Of a stretch of DNA of 64,000 nt, positions 43,201 through 55,083 are shown piece by piece; within the stretch, counting starts at the first letter, position 1; each line of letters starts with the position of its first letter. This DNA is from [Phialemoniopsis] sp. UDSM-2020. Lineage: Eukaryota > Ascomycota > Sordariomycetes > Thyridiales > Thyridiaceae. Under the pieces are notes generated by a model that ran no database searches, was not told the origin of the DNA, and was given only the letters and a program-made list of their open reading frames with translations. The position numbers and the translations under genes are program-made. Where the stretch lies: contig JAEILZ010000005.1 in the NCBI GenBank assembly GCA_018873225.1, forward strand, positions 1-64,000, in the 5' to 3' direction.

Positions 43201-45578
43201 TCATATCCATGCCGGATTGAAGGTGCCGTTAACGCCTACCGCAGCTTCCCAAACCATGGATAGGTCATCAAAATCGGTAAATGAAAGATTATCCACCTGT
43301 GCGGTAGCATTCATATCTCCCCCAGACACCATAGGAGGCAGAACATACGCGGGTTGCGCGTCGCTTTGCCCCGTATCCGACCCTTCGAACACAGACGGCT
43401 GCGATGAAGGGAACCCCGTAGAGGAGAAATATCTCTCGTTCACCCTCCCAGGCGGCGAGAGCCCAGACGGCTCAATCATGAGCGCGCTGCCGGGCTGTCC
43501 AAAGCCACCATCATAAGGCGTCCACGCCGGCGCCGGCGCCGCCCCAGTATTCGCAAAGCTCGTGCCCAGGTCCGCCAGGATCTGCGACGCGGCGAGATCA
43601 AACGCGTCCCTCTTGCCCTTGAACGCCGGGAACCGCTCGACCATGCCCCAGAGCGCCGAAGAGCACGTGTGCACAAGCGACTCGAGCGACCGGAACGTCA
43701 GCAGCTCGCGCACCTCGGGCGCGTGCCCGTACGCGTACATGAGCGCCGTGCCCGCCGAGTACAGGTACTCGACGGCCTGCCAGTAGAGATTCAACTTGTT
43801 CTCGCGGAAGAAGTGCCGGTACAGGCGAATCATCTCGACGGCTGCGCGCGTCATGGCCACGAGCTGCGGGCCCGAGGGCGCGGGTATGTTTGGGGTAGGA
43901 CGGTAGAGGAAGAAGACGGCGCTGTGGAAGTTGACCTCGAAGGTCTCGATGACGCCCTTGACCACCCCGCTGATGTCTTCTGCGAGTGGTGATTCCTTGT
44001 ACCACGTCTCGATGCGCTCGTGCATCTCTTGCTGCCATTGTTCTAGGTCGACGGGTTGATATGGCGGTGCTGGCGTCTGGTACAGGGCTGTCTGCATCTC
44101 GGACTGTATCCGACGATAGCGTAGGTAGTGAAAGCTGATACGTTTGGGAGATGAGACGGGCGCATCAACTACAGAACGGGGGTCGGGAGTGATGTATTCA
44201 TCGCCCACGTCGCAAGGGAACTGACACAGAGGTCAGTGTCTATTAGGAGAAGGTTCGTAGCTTGGGAAGTGGGATCATGACATACCTGTGTCGTTATCCA
44301 TCCATCAGACAGGCAGCACGGCAGGCACATTGTTGTCGACAGATTCCTGTCCATACCATATGCCACCCAGAAGGTCCGCCTCATATTGTCCCGCGTAATG
44401 AAGTCTAGCTCTTCCGGTGGATCTTGATGCAGTTTAAGCTCGATCGCCAAACGAACAGCTTGGCTGACAATCCTCCAAGCGCTCCAAGCAGTCGGGTGGT
44501 AATGCGAATACTGCCCGATCAGAAGCAAAGCCTGCACGCCCTCGAGATCGTTTGGCATGCCTGCCTCTCCGAGGGCCATCATAGCGGTCTTGTGGTATCG
44601 ATCTGCGAGCCATGTAGGCACTCTGGAGGGATCCTGCTTCTGCAGCAGCAAGAGAGCCACAGCAAACACTTCAAAAACGAAAAAGACTGCGATCCGCACG
44701 TTTGTGGCCGCATGAGTTTCAGCCAAGTTGATGGCTCGAGGCAGTCCATCGAGTAAATCCACTTTCTTTTGGAAGGTCGGGGCATGCAACAAAGGCATTG
44801 CCATACCAAGATAGTGAAAGTACGCATTGACCAGATTTTGCGCCGTTGCCTTGGACGGGAAGGGTATAGGGTTAGCATCGAGGTCACCCATGATGGCAGA
44901 AGTCTGTTCCTGCTCGCGGGCATCGTCTCGGTGCAGTGGAATCCTCGGTCCCATGTCCGAGTTCATGATCTCAGTCAGAGCGACCTTGAAGTACGATGGC
45001 TCTTGCCCTGAGGCCTGCCGAGCCAGTCTCGTGACCCCCGCCGCAGTGGCCCTCGCGGCGGCGACAGGATCGACATTACGATCAGGCGATAACGCAGACT
45101 CATTGGTAGAGAGCCTGATAGATCCTGGATCCGATACATGAGTGGTAGAAGATGGCGAGATGCCCTGCGCAGCCTCGCTGGCATCATCGCGAGATCGATA
45201 ACCTTGAAGTTTGGTTTCCAGGTAAGCTACTCGTTCCTCGAGACTATGGATGTAGCTAATGCAGTATTCGTTAGTAGAGTTGAGTGGCTGTGCATGGGAG
45301 AACAACATACCTGCGAGGCACTTGTCTCTTGGCGACAGCATCATAGCCCAAACACTCGACGCCTGCGAGCTCACATAACCTGCATTTCTATAGCAAAGTG
45401 GTGATGACCATGTAAGCATCTATCTCAACACACAACGCGTGAATGGTTCCCGTAGACAATGGCAACTTACTGGGAGCTGTTGGTCACATCTCTTCTTCTT
45501 CTGCCGACAGCGAATGCACGCCGTTCTGCTGATCCTGTCCTGTGTGGAAGCCTTGCTACCTGCACGAGAGCTGGACAT
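43201..45578 (-). CDS. Zn2Cys6 fungal-specific transcription factor 2
   Basis: 724 aa from exons 45578-45471, 45387-45311, 45255-44286 and 44220-43201. The zinc cluster joins across intron 1: CIRCRQKKKRC then CRLCELAGVEC. A heptad linker SLEERVAYLETKL follows. The middle-homology region includes LVNAYFHYLGMAMPLLH, LLIGQYSHYHPTAWSAWRI and RRTFWVAYGMDRNLS, with a long C-terminal region. The start is the first true ATG; a TTG eight codons earlier is open but unlikely. It lies beside a transporter and an amine-oxidase-like gene, which it may control. Confidence 0.93.
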
Positions 45579-46393
45579 CTGGGCAACCTGGTGACCCGTC
45601 AACCACAGTCCGGGTTCGGATGCAGCCGGGAAAGCATGTATGCGGTTGATCGTGACTTCGATAATGGACGGGGTGCGCTTGAATGTGATCTGTGAAGTTT
45701 CCCACCCAACCTCTCTACGACGAGGATGTCCGCGGTTCTGTTATCAAATAGCTCTTCCACTAAGTCAAGTTGGCGCGTCATGATGCGGGGTCAGACAATC
45801 AGGTGACCTGCCCTATCTCCAGCGCACTGTTGGGGACGCTTTAGGGTTGCTTAGTGGATACGAATCCTCGAGGCTAGCGCCTGAGAGAGTTGAGACAACT
45901 CCGGTAAACCGGCTGTTTGGGTGTGTCTGAAGCAACTGTGCTAAGGGCACATTGTTGATAAAAAATGCTAGATTTATGATATTTTCGAGATGTTAATTGA
46001 TGACTGGGGTCTCATCACTACATCATGGAGCATTCAAGACCCTCTATTTCTATTAACATTCGGATTGGCTTTCTTATTTGGAGTCGAGGTCTCACAAGTC
46101 ACCATTATCAGATAAAACGTTCAAACGTTCAAGTAATATTCATCAAAGCCTAATTTCATTACGAGTTCTTCCAAAAGCTTCAATTTCCAAATACCTAGTT
46201 ACACCGCTTCAAGAAGGCTCACTAGAGTTCTGGACGAACCACAAGCAGGCCGTTCAACTTAAAACGTAGCCACTGTCATAGTTGCGGTGTAAATCATGAC
46301 CTATGGAGTTTCTGTAACTAGGATAAACCACTGATCCGACTCTTTTCCATCGCACGCTCCAGTGTGCTATGCAAAACCCGGTTCTCAAGAGCC
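45579..46393. other. Intergenic region upstream of regulator 2
   Basis: 815 bp. A 60-codon minus frame at 45599-45781 ends just before the regulator start and could act as an upstream ORF in its leader, but this is speculative. AT-rich towards 46,000-46,260. Confidence 0.4.
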
Positions 46394-48062
46394 TCAAGAA
46401 CGCATGGCCACAGTATTCTTCCACGGGTACTTCCTGAACAGCACCTGCGCTGAGCCATAAATCGCCACTGCGCCAGCCAGACAGCACGCCACCGTCACGA
46501 AGCCGGGGATGTACTTGGGCGCGTCCTTGGCTGGGAAAATGTATGCACCGTAGATGCCGGACAGGTTGGCCAGGGCGTTGATGAACGCCAAGCTGACGGC
46601 GCGAACCTCCTGAGGCATCGAAGCACATGTCGAGGACGAGTAGGCCAGTGATTGCGCGTTGGCGGCGAGGTTGCCCGAGGCGAGGAAGACGAGCAGCACG
46701 TATCGCGCCGTGAAATTGTAGACGGCGCAAACGACCACGGCGCACAGGCATGAGACGCCGAGCCAAGAGGCGATGACGGCGCCGCGGTATTTGGGGATGC
46801 GATCGTTGAGTACACCGGTGGCCAGGGTGATGACGAAGCCAACGCTGTAGATGGGGACAACCACTATTTTACTTGTTAGCATCATGCATGCTATATAGTC
46901 GTCTTGCTATCGGCGTGACTTACTGTACTGCGCCATCTGGCCAGAGTATCCGAGTCCCGCAACAAGGGTAGGGTAGAAGTAGGTCATGGTGTTGGCAGCA
47001 GCCAAAAGCTGGACATTTCGATTAGTATCAGACTGTACCTAAAACTATAAGGCTTGCCATGTGTTCTTACCAAATAGGCACAAGCCAACATCCAAGTCCT
47101 CCAGTCTGTAAGGGACATCCGAATCGCCATCAGATGGCCGATCTTGGGAGCATCTTCCGAGTCGGTGACAACATTGTCGGCTTGGAGACGGGCGACGGCG
47201 AGTTGCCTTTCGCGTTCGGTGAATCGCTTCGAGTTGGAAGGGTAGTCGGGCAAGATGAAGACAGCGATGATGGCGCAGCCGATGGTTCCTACGCCTTCAA
47301 CAATCTATAGCAAGGATTAGCCAGAGCGCAACCTTCGAAACAGTTGATGGGATCCACGTACAAAAAGCCATCGCCATCCTCGAATACCGTGGGCACCGTC
47401 GAGGCTACCGGTGATCGCACCAGCGACAATGCCTCCGAAAGCGCCAGACAGAACAGCAGCGGAGTAGAAGATGGCAAAGCGCTTGGCCTGTTCGCCCTTC
47501 CTGTACCAACAGGAAAGAATGAGCATGATACCGGGGGCAAAGCCTGCCTCGAGCACACCCAACAGGAAGCGAATGACCAGCAGGTGAGAGTAGTCCTTGA
47601 CAGCGGCCATGGAGCAAGTAACCACGCCCCAGAGCAGCATGATGCCCGGGATGTACAAAGACGGCTTGGATTTGGCGAGAATCATGTTACTCGGGATCTC
47701 GAAGACGACGTATGAGATGAAGAAGATGACCAGGGCCATCGAGTAGTCAGTCGACGAGAGGTGAAGGTCATCGTTCATGCCGGCGATCTTGGCGTTGCCA
47801 ATGCTTGAGAACGGTTAGTGGTGACCCCCGTGCAATTTCAAACTTTTCAGGACACTTACTTTGTGCGATCAGCATACGAGAAAAGATACATAACCCAGAT
47901 GATGGGCATGAGCGTCCAGTCAATCTTGCGGACCAGAGCCTTCTCCTCTTCGCTGCGGTCCGCTACATTATCGGCAATCGAGTCCATGAGTCCATTCTTC
48001 GGGGGATCTTCTGCGGCCCAGGTCGTCCGGCCCTCTTCAGTTGTCTTGGTGGCGGTGTCCAT
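46394..48062 (-). CDS. MFS transporter, anion:cation symporter (Dal5/allantoate) type
   Basis: Twelve-helix permease of 477 aa. Exons 48062-47860, 47803-47362, 47304-47071, 47008-46924, 46863-46394, all in phase. Signatures of the ACS family: SYADRTNIGNAKIAGM after helix 1, FEIPSNMILAKSKPSLY, RFLLGVLEAGFAPGIM, and SWLGVSC with NFTARYVLLVFLA later. Family members take up carboxylates, ureides, vitamins, oligopeptides or amino-acid derivatives. The start MDTATKTTEEG is preferred over an upstream in-frame ATG at 48092. It is divergent from the FAD amine oxidase at 49128, suggesting import of that enzyme's substrate. Confidence 0.93.
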
Positions 48063-49127
48063 AATGACAAGGAGATCGTGCAAGATGCGCACAACAGACC
48101 GAAACGTCGATGTTTGTAGGATGAGCTGCGCTGGTGTGTGATCAACAGGGGACCGAAGTCACGGGCCTGTCAAGGCATTTTATGTCCAGCTTATCGCGCT
48201 CGTCGGCTGTGATTCCCCACGGGGTGAAGCATGAAGGATCCACCAGTTATGACGATCTATCTCTGCAAATGTGGCGGCAAACAGCGACCGCGAGGGTTGC
48301 GAGCGGAGAACGCCGCCCCTAACGACTCTCGGAGCGGAGCTCCGCTCCACTTGCCACAGCCGTTGGCGGCGGTCACGAGCACGCGGGAGAGGTGTTTCTC
48401 TCACTGGGAGATAATGCGAATGAGCTACAGAAAAGTCAAAATTCACTATCTGCATCCCTATCTATGGACCCAGTAGCGTGGGTCGTGTTACCCTGAACAC
48501 GCGAGCCAGCATGATTCAGTTTGGGTTGGTGATCTGGTGATGACAACCCCAAATTCGACAGGATTTCGGCGCCGCATGAATGCAGTGCGTCTCTGGCCCA
48601 GCCACGTTCATGAAAATTGTTTTCGATGATTTGATACAGCTCCTTTCAATATTGAGAAGCCGAGAACGATTCAGGGGCTTCTCGACTTGTTGACCGCCAG
48701 CTGCAACCTTGTTGAACCTGTTACGGAACATTGTGTTCTTGTCTCCTCTGTCAACGATGGGCATCACAATCTCCAAATTCACACCCGGCAGACTAACAAG
48801 AAGTAATAGGTTCCCCGCAGAGAGATAGTTCCGTCCGAGACACTGTGCCTGCCCAATCGCAGTGTTGACCGCCGTTTATCGCGTGGCCCACCGCCATGTC
48901 GGGCAGCTCCATCCGCCTGAGCTCCGCACCCTGGCTGAGGGGCAACTCGCGAGCGGCGATCGCCGCCGCACCTCCAACCCGCGCTCGCCGCGGGTTACCT
49001 AGGTAGATATAATATGATAATACCACGCTTTAGACGCTTTCTTATCGGCGTGTAGGGACGTAACACACACCTTGCCGAAGCTTAGTTTCAGATCCGGTCC
49101 TTGTTGTTGTTATCGCCAAGAGAAAAG
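48063..49127. promoter_or_regulatory. Divergent promoter with GC palindromes
   Basis: 1.07 kb shared by the MFS transporter and the FAD oxidase. It holds three strong inverted repeats: an 18-bp perfect palindrome at 48331-48348 with core CGG-AGCT-CCG; a 14-bp palindrome at 48953-48966 with core CGG-CGATCG-CCG; and an 8-bp stem with 5-nt loop, AACCCGCG...CGCGGGTT, at 48976-48996. CGG/CCG inverted repeats are the classical target form for Zn2Cys6 dimers such as the nearby regulator 2. Spacing differs (4 versus 6), so they may serve different proteins. Confidence 0.5.
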
Positions 49128-50593
49128 ATGGCATCCCAGACGCTACCCGACTCTGTGATCATCGTGGGCGCGGGCATCTTTGGCCTGTCGACCGCATTGG
49201 CGATCGCCCGTCGCCACCCTAAGACCAAGGTCACTGTTGTAGACCGCCAGACTCCTCCTGTCGAAGATGGCACCAGTGTTGATACCACGAGGTGTATCCG
49301 GTCAGGTAAGAAACACTCCTCAAAGTCACCGCGAGGGAAAGTTGCATGCTGACTTTCTCTTTCGTAGTGTATGCCGACCCCGACTATGGCCGCTTGGCCG
49401 CCGAGGCTCAACGCCAGATTGAAGCAGACCCGGAGCTGAAGCCGTATTACTTCAAGCAAGGCATGTCGTTCATCACCAGCGGCAAGCCCGGCCCGCTCCT
49501 AGAGGTGTGGAAGAAGGGACTAGCACACCTCGAGAGCATGGGCAAGGGCGGCTCCGTAGTGCAGATGCGAACGCCCGAGGAAGTATTCCAGCGTGTTCAC
49601 GGGAAGGACGCGCAGCCCGCACCAGACAACAAGCTCTCCAAGGAGAGGAGTTGGAACTACGGGTACTGCAACCTCGAGGACGCCTTCATCGACGCCAAGG
49701 AGAGCGTGCGTGTCTACTACGAGAGGTGTCTGAGGCAACCTTCCATCACGTTCAAGTGCGGGGTTCCCGTCAAGAAGCTGTCTATCCAGAACGGTCTTGC
49801 TACCGGTGTTGTCCTAGAAAATGGAGAGACTCTGGCTGCTGGGCTGACTTTGGTCGCCGCTGGTGCTTGGTCACCTAAGCTGGTCGATCTCGAGGGCATG
49901 ATGACCAGCAGTGCGATTGAGGTTGCATGGATCAAGCTGACCGACGAGGAGGTTGCCAAGTGGAAGAACATGTCCATCACGACCAACCTCAACACCGGTC
50001 TGAACCTATTCCCTCCACACAACGGCGAGACCAAGATCCTTCGACGCTCGCCCGGATACAAGAACACGGTCACCATCCCACACCCGGAGAATCCCTCCAA
50101 GACTATCCAGACGTCTATCCCTCGCACCATCCTCTCTAACCCTACCGATGTTATTCCGGCGGAGGCGGAGGTTGGTCTTCGTGATCAGCTCCGCGAGATC
50201 ATGCCTTCATTGGCTGACCGGCCGTTTGACCGAACAAAGTTGTGTTGGTGAGTTTGCACAAAGCCGACAGTATATTGATGTTGGTAGAAGACTAACACTC
50301 TTGACAGGCTATCACACACGTCCTCCTCGGACTTCATCATTGCACCCCACCCAAGAGTCAAGGGCGTCCATGTCGCCACAGGTGGCTCAGGACATGCATG
50401 GAAGTTCCTGCCCATTATCGGCGATTTGGTCTTGGACTCTGTCCAGGACGTTCTGCCCAAGAACCTGAAGGACAAGTGGGCATACGCGCCTAAGGGCGCC
50501 GATATGGGCAACGCCTCAATGCTGAGAGGAGAGGTGAAGGAGCTGAAGGACTATGTCAGGAGTAGTAGCAGTGGTGTTCGCAGTCGTCTGTGA
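49128..50593 (+). CDS. FAD-dependent amine oxidase, fructosyl-amino-acid/sarcosine oxidase family
   Basis: 447 aa from exons 49128-49305, 49368-50247 and 50308-50593. The dinucleotide motif [19 protein letters not shown] is at the N-terminus, followed by the conserved [23 protein letters not shown] region (split by intron 1). The C-terminal [20 protein letters not shown] and [10 protein letters not shown] are hallmarks of fungal Amadoriase, sarcosine and saccharopine/pipecolate oxidases. It should oxidise a secondary amine to imine with hydrogen peroxide release. Which amine is not decided by these motifs. I see no clear C-terminal peroxisomal SKL (the end is SRL-like: VRSRL). Confidence 0.9.
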
Positions 50594-50681
50594 GATGCAC
50601 TTGTGTGATATAGCAGACGTCTTAAAGGCACAATACAGTTGAATGATAGACACATCAGCGGCATTTGATTATCAATCTGGC

Positions 50682-51836
50682 TTACCTCACAAACTCGACC
50701 TCGCTATACCTCGCATCTGGCCCAGCAAATAATCCTTCTCCCTTCCCACCTAGGGTCATGGCAAAGTAATCCCCTAGATACGCCCTCAGGATCTCCATCA
50801 CCCTTGTCCCGGTGATCTGTCCGTAGAACCACTCAACCATCTCCTGGTTCTCCCGGAGTCCGGCTACATCAGCAATGAGGACCATGTCCCAGAAGCTGCC
50901 GTGTAGCGACCCTTTCAAGCTAAGCTCCTTCATCCACTCCTCCGGGTGGTAACTATCATGCGTCTTCCAAAGCTGATCCCACGACGGCTCGTTGGTGTGA
51001 TTGTGTCCCTCAGCTCCCCAAATCAAGAACGACTGTGGGATGCCAGGCCGGCCAAGTCCAGCAGTAAGAGAAGGTCCAAACATGAAGCCGTCAAAGTTGA
51101 CCCCGGCCACGACACGGGTGTCATTCAGCATCGTGTGCGCCGCCGCCGCGCCTCCAAAGGAGTGGCCCACGAAGCCTACCTTGCTATTCGATGCGTTCTG
51201 GGTCACGTACTGCACGCCGAGCTCGTTGAGTATGAAGGAGGCATCCTTCAGGCGCGCATCCAGAGCGCGAAGGAGGAGAGCCGTGTTGTTCTTGTCGGCT
51301 ACTACGCTGCCGCCGTAGATAATTGTGCCGTCGGGAAACTGCACGATGTCCGTCTCGTACGGGTGATCCATAACGATGACCTCGTACCCGACGCTAGCGA
51401 TGTTCTGCGCCATTGCCGAGTAGAAGAGCCGGGTCGTGTTGATTCCCGTGCCGAAGAGCAGTGTAGGGTTTGCGATCGGCTTCTTGCATCCCGGTCGTAC
51501 CTCGCAGCAGAGCTGAAGCTGCAGCTCGGAGAGAACGGCAGTGGGCCATTCGTCAGTGCTGAGGAAGGCGAGCAGGTTGCGGTCTTCCTCTTGGGCGATG
51601 ACTTCGGGCATGTAGGGTACCTGACATGTCTTTGTGCATTGCTTTGCAGGGACGGGTGTGAAACGCGAGATCATGAGGCGCCTTGCATGAGACGAGTTGA
51701 AGGGGTCTGGGCGGCCGTGGTCGACAAGCTCCTCCGAGCTCATCGTGACGCGGTACGGACCATCCGGTTCCGGTAGGACGTACGCGGCGTTCACCACAAG
51801 GGCGGCGAGCGAAAGCATAACGGCGGAGAGTTTCAT
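50682..51836 (-). CDS. Secreted PAF-acetylhydrolase-like lipase/esterase
   Basis: 384 aa from Met at 51836 (MKLSAVMLSLAALVVNA signal peptide; four more residues if the upstream Met is used). Alpha/beta-hydrolase with the nucleophile elbow GHSFGG, an Asp in GVNFDGFMFGP and a catalytic His in GSLHGSFWD, matching the PAF-AH II family Ser-Asp-His order. Several Cys pairs and Asn-x-Ser/Thr sites support secretion. Such fungal proteins cleave short or oxidised acyl esters, and some act in defence or nutrition. Single exon, tail to tail with the FAD oxidase. Confidence 0.88.
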   Translation of the reverse strand: MKLSAVMLSLAALVVNAAYVLPEPDGPYRVTMSSEELVDHGRPDPFNSSHARRLMISRFTPVPAKQCTKTCQVPYMPEVIAQEEDRNLLAFLSTDEWPTAVLSELQLQLCCEVRPGCKKPIANPTLLFGTGINTTRLFYSAMAQNIASVGYEVIVMDHPYETDIVQFPDGTIIYGGSVVADKNNTALLLRALDARLKDASFILNELGVQYVTQNASNSKVGFVGHSFGGAAAAHTMLNDTRVVAGVNFDGFMFGPSLTAGLGRPGIPQSFLIWGAEGHNHTNEPSWDQLWKTHDSYHPEEWMKELSLKGSLHGSFWDMVLIADVAGLRENQEMVEWFYGQITGTRVMEILRAYLGDYFAMTLGGKGEGLFAGPDARYSEVEFVR

Positions 51837-52226
51837 TGTTCGTAACATTCCGCCTTCTCAAATAAAGGTTGACTGAGGCAAAAGACTACGTCGGTTAGAT
51901 ATCTTAGGAAGTCTGCAGTGTTTGATATCTAATTGCGGGGTGGACAGGGATCGTCACATCTAACCTGGAAGAGCAGGAGCTGAAGAAGACCCCGACTGGA
52001 CTCGGAATAACTTTGCATGCAAGCTGACACTTTAACCGGAAATGATGAAGTAGTTGCGGTCTATTAATATTACTGATGGTCCCTTGAAGCTGAGCGATAA
52101 TTTGACGAGTGTAGCGCCACGATGTCTCAATTCGCATCCATCGTCGTACTTCCTCGAGCAGATACGCATTCAGTCAATCCGCTCGCTACACCTGTTTCTT
52201 TATGGCTGTCAATTCCATCGTACACC
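51837..52226. other. Intergenic region
   Basis: 390 bp between two minus-strand genes; promoter of the esterase and 3-prime end of the transferase. Nothing else recognised. Confidence 0.45.
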
Positions 52227-53075
52227 TCAAGGCAGGGCTTTCCCTTGTCGTGTCGCTTGTCCGACCAGCGAATTGGTCGTATCATCCGCATACCGCTTGT
52301 ACACGTCAATGTACTGGTCCTTGTCGCTGCACGTCGCCTTGATGCTGTCCCTGCTCTCAACAGCATCCAGCCACTTCCGCCATCGGGACCAAATCTCCTC
52401 GTCCTCACCGCCCTGTCCCGTCTCGGGTGCGCCAAACCCCCCCGGCTTGTAGTGGTCCAGCAGCCACAGTCTCAGCGCCCACGGCGCTAGCATAACATCC
52501 ACCAGACTGATGCCTTTGCCTCGGAACCAAGGCCCTGCGGAATCCATCTCCTGCACAAGGGTCTTTATGTGCTTGTGGAACTCTTCGCGCGCCTGCTCGA
52601 TGGGGTACTCCTTCTGCGGCGTGTGCTGAATCAGCTTGTAGAAGCCGGGCACGATGCGCGTCGCGACGTGGTCTATCCATAGGCGGCACCTGGCCCGCTC
52701 GTACGGATCGGCTGGGAGCAGACGCGGGCCGTACTTGGACTCGTCGGTGTAGGCCTCGTCGAGGTATTCGCAAAGAACCGAACTCTCGTAGAGTGGCTTG
52801 GAGTTCTTGCCCTCGGGATCCATGGGCACGCCCAGCGTAGGGACCAGGCCTCGCGGATTGAGGGCCATGAAGTCCGGATCCTTCTTGTAAGGATTGATCT
52901 CAACATACTGATAGGGGATCTTCTTCTCGCTCAGGACTATCCAGGAGCGTTGCACAAAGGGACAGAACCAGCCAGCGTAAAATTTCAGCGGGTGCTCGCC
53001 CGTGTGGCGCTCGACTTCCCGCGCTGCAGCACCTGTGGCCTTGGCCTGGATGGACGTGTCGACATTCTTGCCCAT
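52227..53075 (-). CDS. Omega-class glutathione transferase-like protein
   Basis: Single-exon 282-aa protein. The thioredoxin-like N-terminal domain has the omega-class active-site Cys at residue 38 in YAGWFCPFVQRSW, the cis-Pro in GLVPTLGVP and YESSVLCEYLDEAY for glutathione binding. The all-helical C-terminal domain follows. Omega enzymes carry out glutathione-dependent thiol transfer, dehydroascorbate or phenacyl-glutathione reduction. It is divergent from an arylesterase-like gene, with which it may share stress or xenobiotic regulation. Confidence 0.93.
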   Translation of the reverse strand: MGKNVDTSIQAKATGAAAREVERHTGEHPLKFYAGWFCPFVQRSWIVLSEKKIPYQYVEINPYKKDPDFMALNPRGLVPTLGVPMDPEGKNSKPLYESSVLCEYLDEAYTDESKYGPRLLPADPYERARCRLWIDHVATRIVPGFYKLIQHTPQKEYPIEQAREEFHKHIKTLVQEMDSAGPWFRGKGISLVDVMLAPWALRLWLLDHYKPGGFGAPETGQGGEDEEIWSRWRKWLDAVESRDSIKATCSDKDQYIDVYKRYADDTTNSLVGQATRQGKALP

Positions 53076-53659
53076 GATGGTTTGAATCCGGAGTTTGATC
53101 TAGGAAAGAAATGGCCAGTCTCCAGCTGATTATGGTGACGAGATGAAAATCCCGACAAAAGTGCGAATGACGTGATGTGCAGTACCAAATACCGTCTGTC
53201 GGGTATGGATTTAAGCTTGAATTGCGGGGTCATCGGCTTGGGGTCTGCCGGGCTGCACGTCATGGGCCAGCCGTCGCAACGGGTCACCATGCTCTTTACT
53301 ATCCTGATCCAGATTGCTATCAACCATCAACCAGGGTAATCACTTTGACTCCCACGGCCCCATTGTAAACGGGAGCGGAGCTATGAAATAGGAAGTCTCG
53401 GCCCCTGTTTAGCGAACGGAGCCGGAACCGTTGAAGCTGCTCCGCTTGATCGGGCGCAGGCGTGTCGCCGAACGCCGAGACTGGCACGGGACACATGATG
53501 ACCTGAGACACGCTTATTTTTTGCTCGACAGCTTCAAGAGCTTTCTCCCTGGAATGTACCTCTTTTGTTGACATCCCCATCTCGAACCCCTTCCGGCCTC
53601 ATTTCCATCTGCGCAAGGACTGTCAATTGCTGCTCCCACGCGCGACGCTGACTCAAAAC
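53076..53659. promoter_or_regulatory. Divergent promoter, glutathione transferase / arylesterase
   Basis: 584 bp. An 86-codon minus frame at 53320-53580 lies wholly inside; it has no recognisable homology and is probably chance. CGG-rich words around 53,370-53,450 may be regulator sites. Confidence 0.45.
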
Positions 53660-55083
53660 ATGGCGGGGTTTCTGCTCAAATCCAGCATAGCGCTGGCGGT
53701 TGTGCTCGCAGTGGCCTTCCAGCTACTGCTCAAGGATCTCGTCTGGATGGGCCTGGGCATCGGCAAGGATTTCCAGCCGCTGTCCGACTTCCCCTACAAT
53801 TGCCGACGCATCACGGATCCGCGACTCCAGGCATGCGAGGATATGTGGCTGTCCGAATCGACACGGCAGCTATTTCTCGCCTGCTCGACCGTTGAGGGTC
53901 GGATGCAATGGATTCCCAAGTGAGACTCTCCACACACAATTGCCAAGAGGGAGACCTGCTAAGTGTCTGCCATAGTGGCAACAACCTTAACATCACGGGG
54001 CGCTCGACGACCGACGCAGTCATCGCCATGGACATTGACGTACCGAAGGGCGAGTCTTACGAGTATCGCGTGCTGAAAACCCCGGGCTTTACAGGAACTG
54101 CCGGCGACGGCCTCCTTAGTCTCTTGGCAATCAAGGGCGTTGACGACCCCAACGGCGATGTCGAGCTGCTGCTCAACAACAACCGTCCATCGGTCGACCC
54201 CAGTACGGGCACTATCTTCCCGGACCAGGCATCGGTCGGCCCCAACACCACCATGGAGCTCTTCAAGGTTTCCGGCCGCTCGTCCGAGATGAAGCACCTA
54301 CGTACCTTTGCAGACTCGCATATCGCCACCCCGAACAACATGGCTCCTGCTGGTGCAGGACCCGGCATCCGTCGCTTCTACCTGGGAAACAACTTTGGCC
54401 CTTACAAGTCTGGCTGGGTAGGTCCCGGATTCAGGCCCTCGTGCCACCTACGCTACAATTAGCTGATGCAAACAATATCCCCCAATGTAGAAAGCCCATG
54501 TCGGACCGCTCTTCAAGACGGGCGACGTCGCGTACTGCGACGCTAGCACCGACGACCTGAAGTGCAAGACCGTTGTCACAGGCCACAAATACCCCAACGG
54601 CATGATCCGCAACGCCAAGGATGGCCTCATCTACCTGGCAAGTTCTATGACCGGCATCATCTACGTGTACCGTCCTCAGCCGAATGGCGACCTCGAAGAG
54701 ATTGACCAGATCTACATTGGCTACGGCCTGGACAACCTGACCCAGGATGCCAATGGCGACATTTGGGCCAGCTTCTTCCCGCGCGGGCTCGAGATTCTGA
54801 TGTCCGCAAGCGATCCGTGGAATGCAAAGGTCAAGGCTGGAGTCGTGCGCATCCACAAAGAGGCTAGCGGTGGCTATACGTGGAAGAAGGTGCTCGAGGA
54901 CGGCAAGGCCGAGGTGCTACCTGGTGGCACAGTAGCCTTGCACGACGCGAAGACCGGTAGGATCTTTGTTGGGAGTAAGTCTAAGATCCTCCGAGAATAG
55001 TGACTAAGGGAGTTGTGCTAATAAGCCTGTGTGTAGGTGTCTACGCGCCCTTCATCGGGGTATGCGAGCCGCTCGCCGCATGA
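53660..55083 (+). CDS. Arylesterase/paraoxonase-like beta-propeller (SMP-30 superfamily)
   Basis: 410 aa from exons 53660-53919, 53976-54417, 54491-54974 and 55037-55083. An N-terminal hydrophobic anchor (LLKSSIALAVVLAVAFQLLL) resembles the retained leader of paraoxonases. Downstream are propeller signatures: NNMAPAGAGPGIRRFYLGNN, GHKYPNGMIRNAKDGLIYLA and YGLDNLTQDANGDIW with Asn and Asp likely binding calcium. The last exon is only 47 bp and supplies SVYAPFIGVCEPLAA. Probably a calcium-dependent lactonase or esterase facing the ER lumen or outside. A start 11 codons earlier (53627) is possible. Confidence 0.86.

Noticed and set aside
42986..43210. 74-codon minus frame overlapping the end of regulator 2
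   Set aside because: No homology, overlaps the stop codon of the regulator, probably lies in its 3-prime untranslated region.
50946..51776. 276-codon plus-strand frame over the PAF-acetylhydrolase-like gene
   Set aside because: Antisense shadow; the minus strand carries a signal peptide and full catalytic triad.
53320..53580. 86-codon minus frame in the transferase/arylesterase promoter
   Set aside because: No recognisable motif, no neighbours to join by splicing, fully inside a promoter interval.
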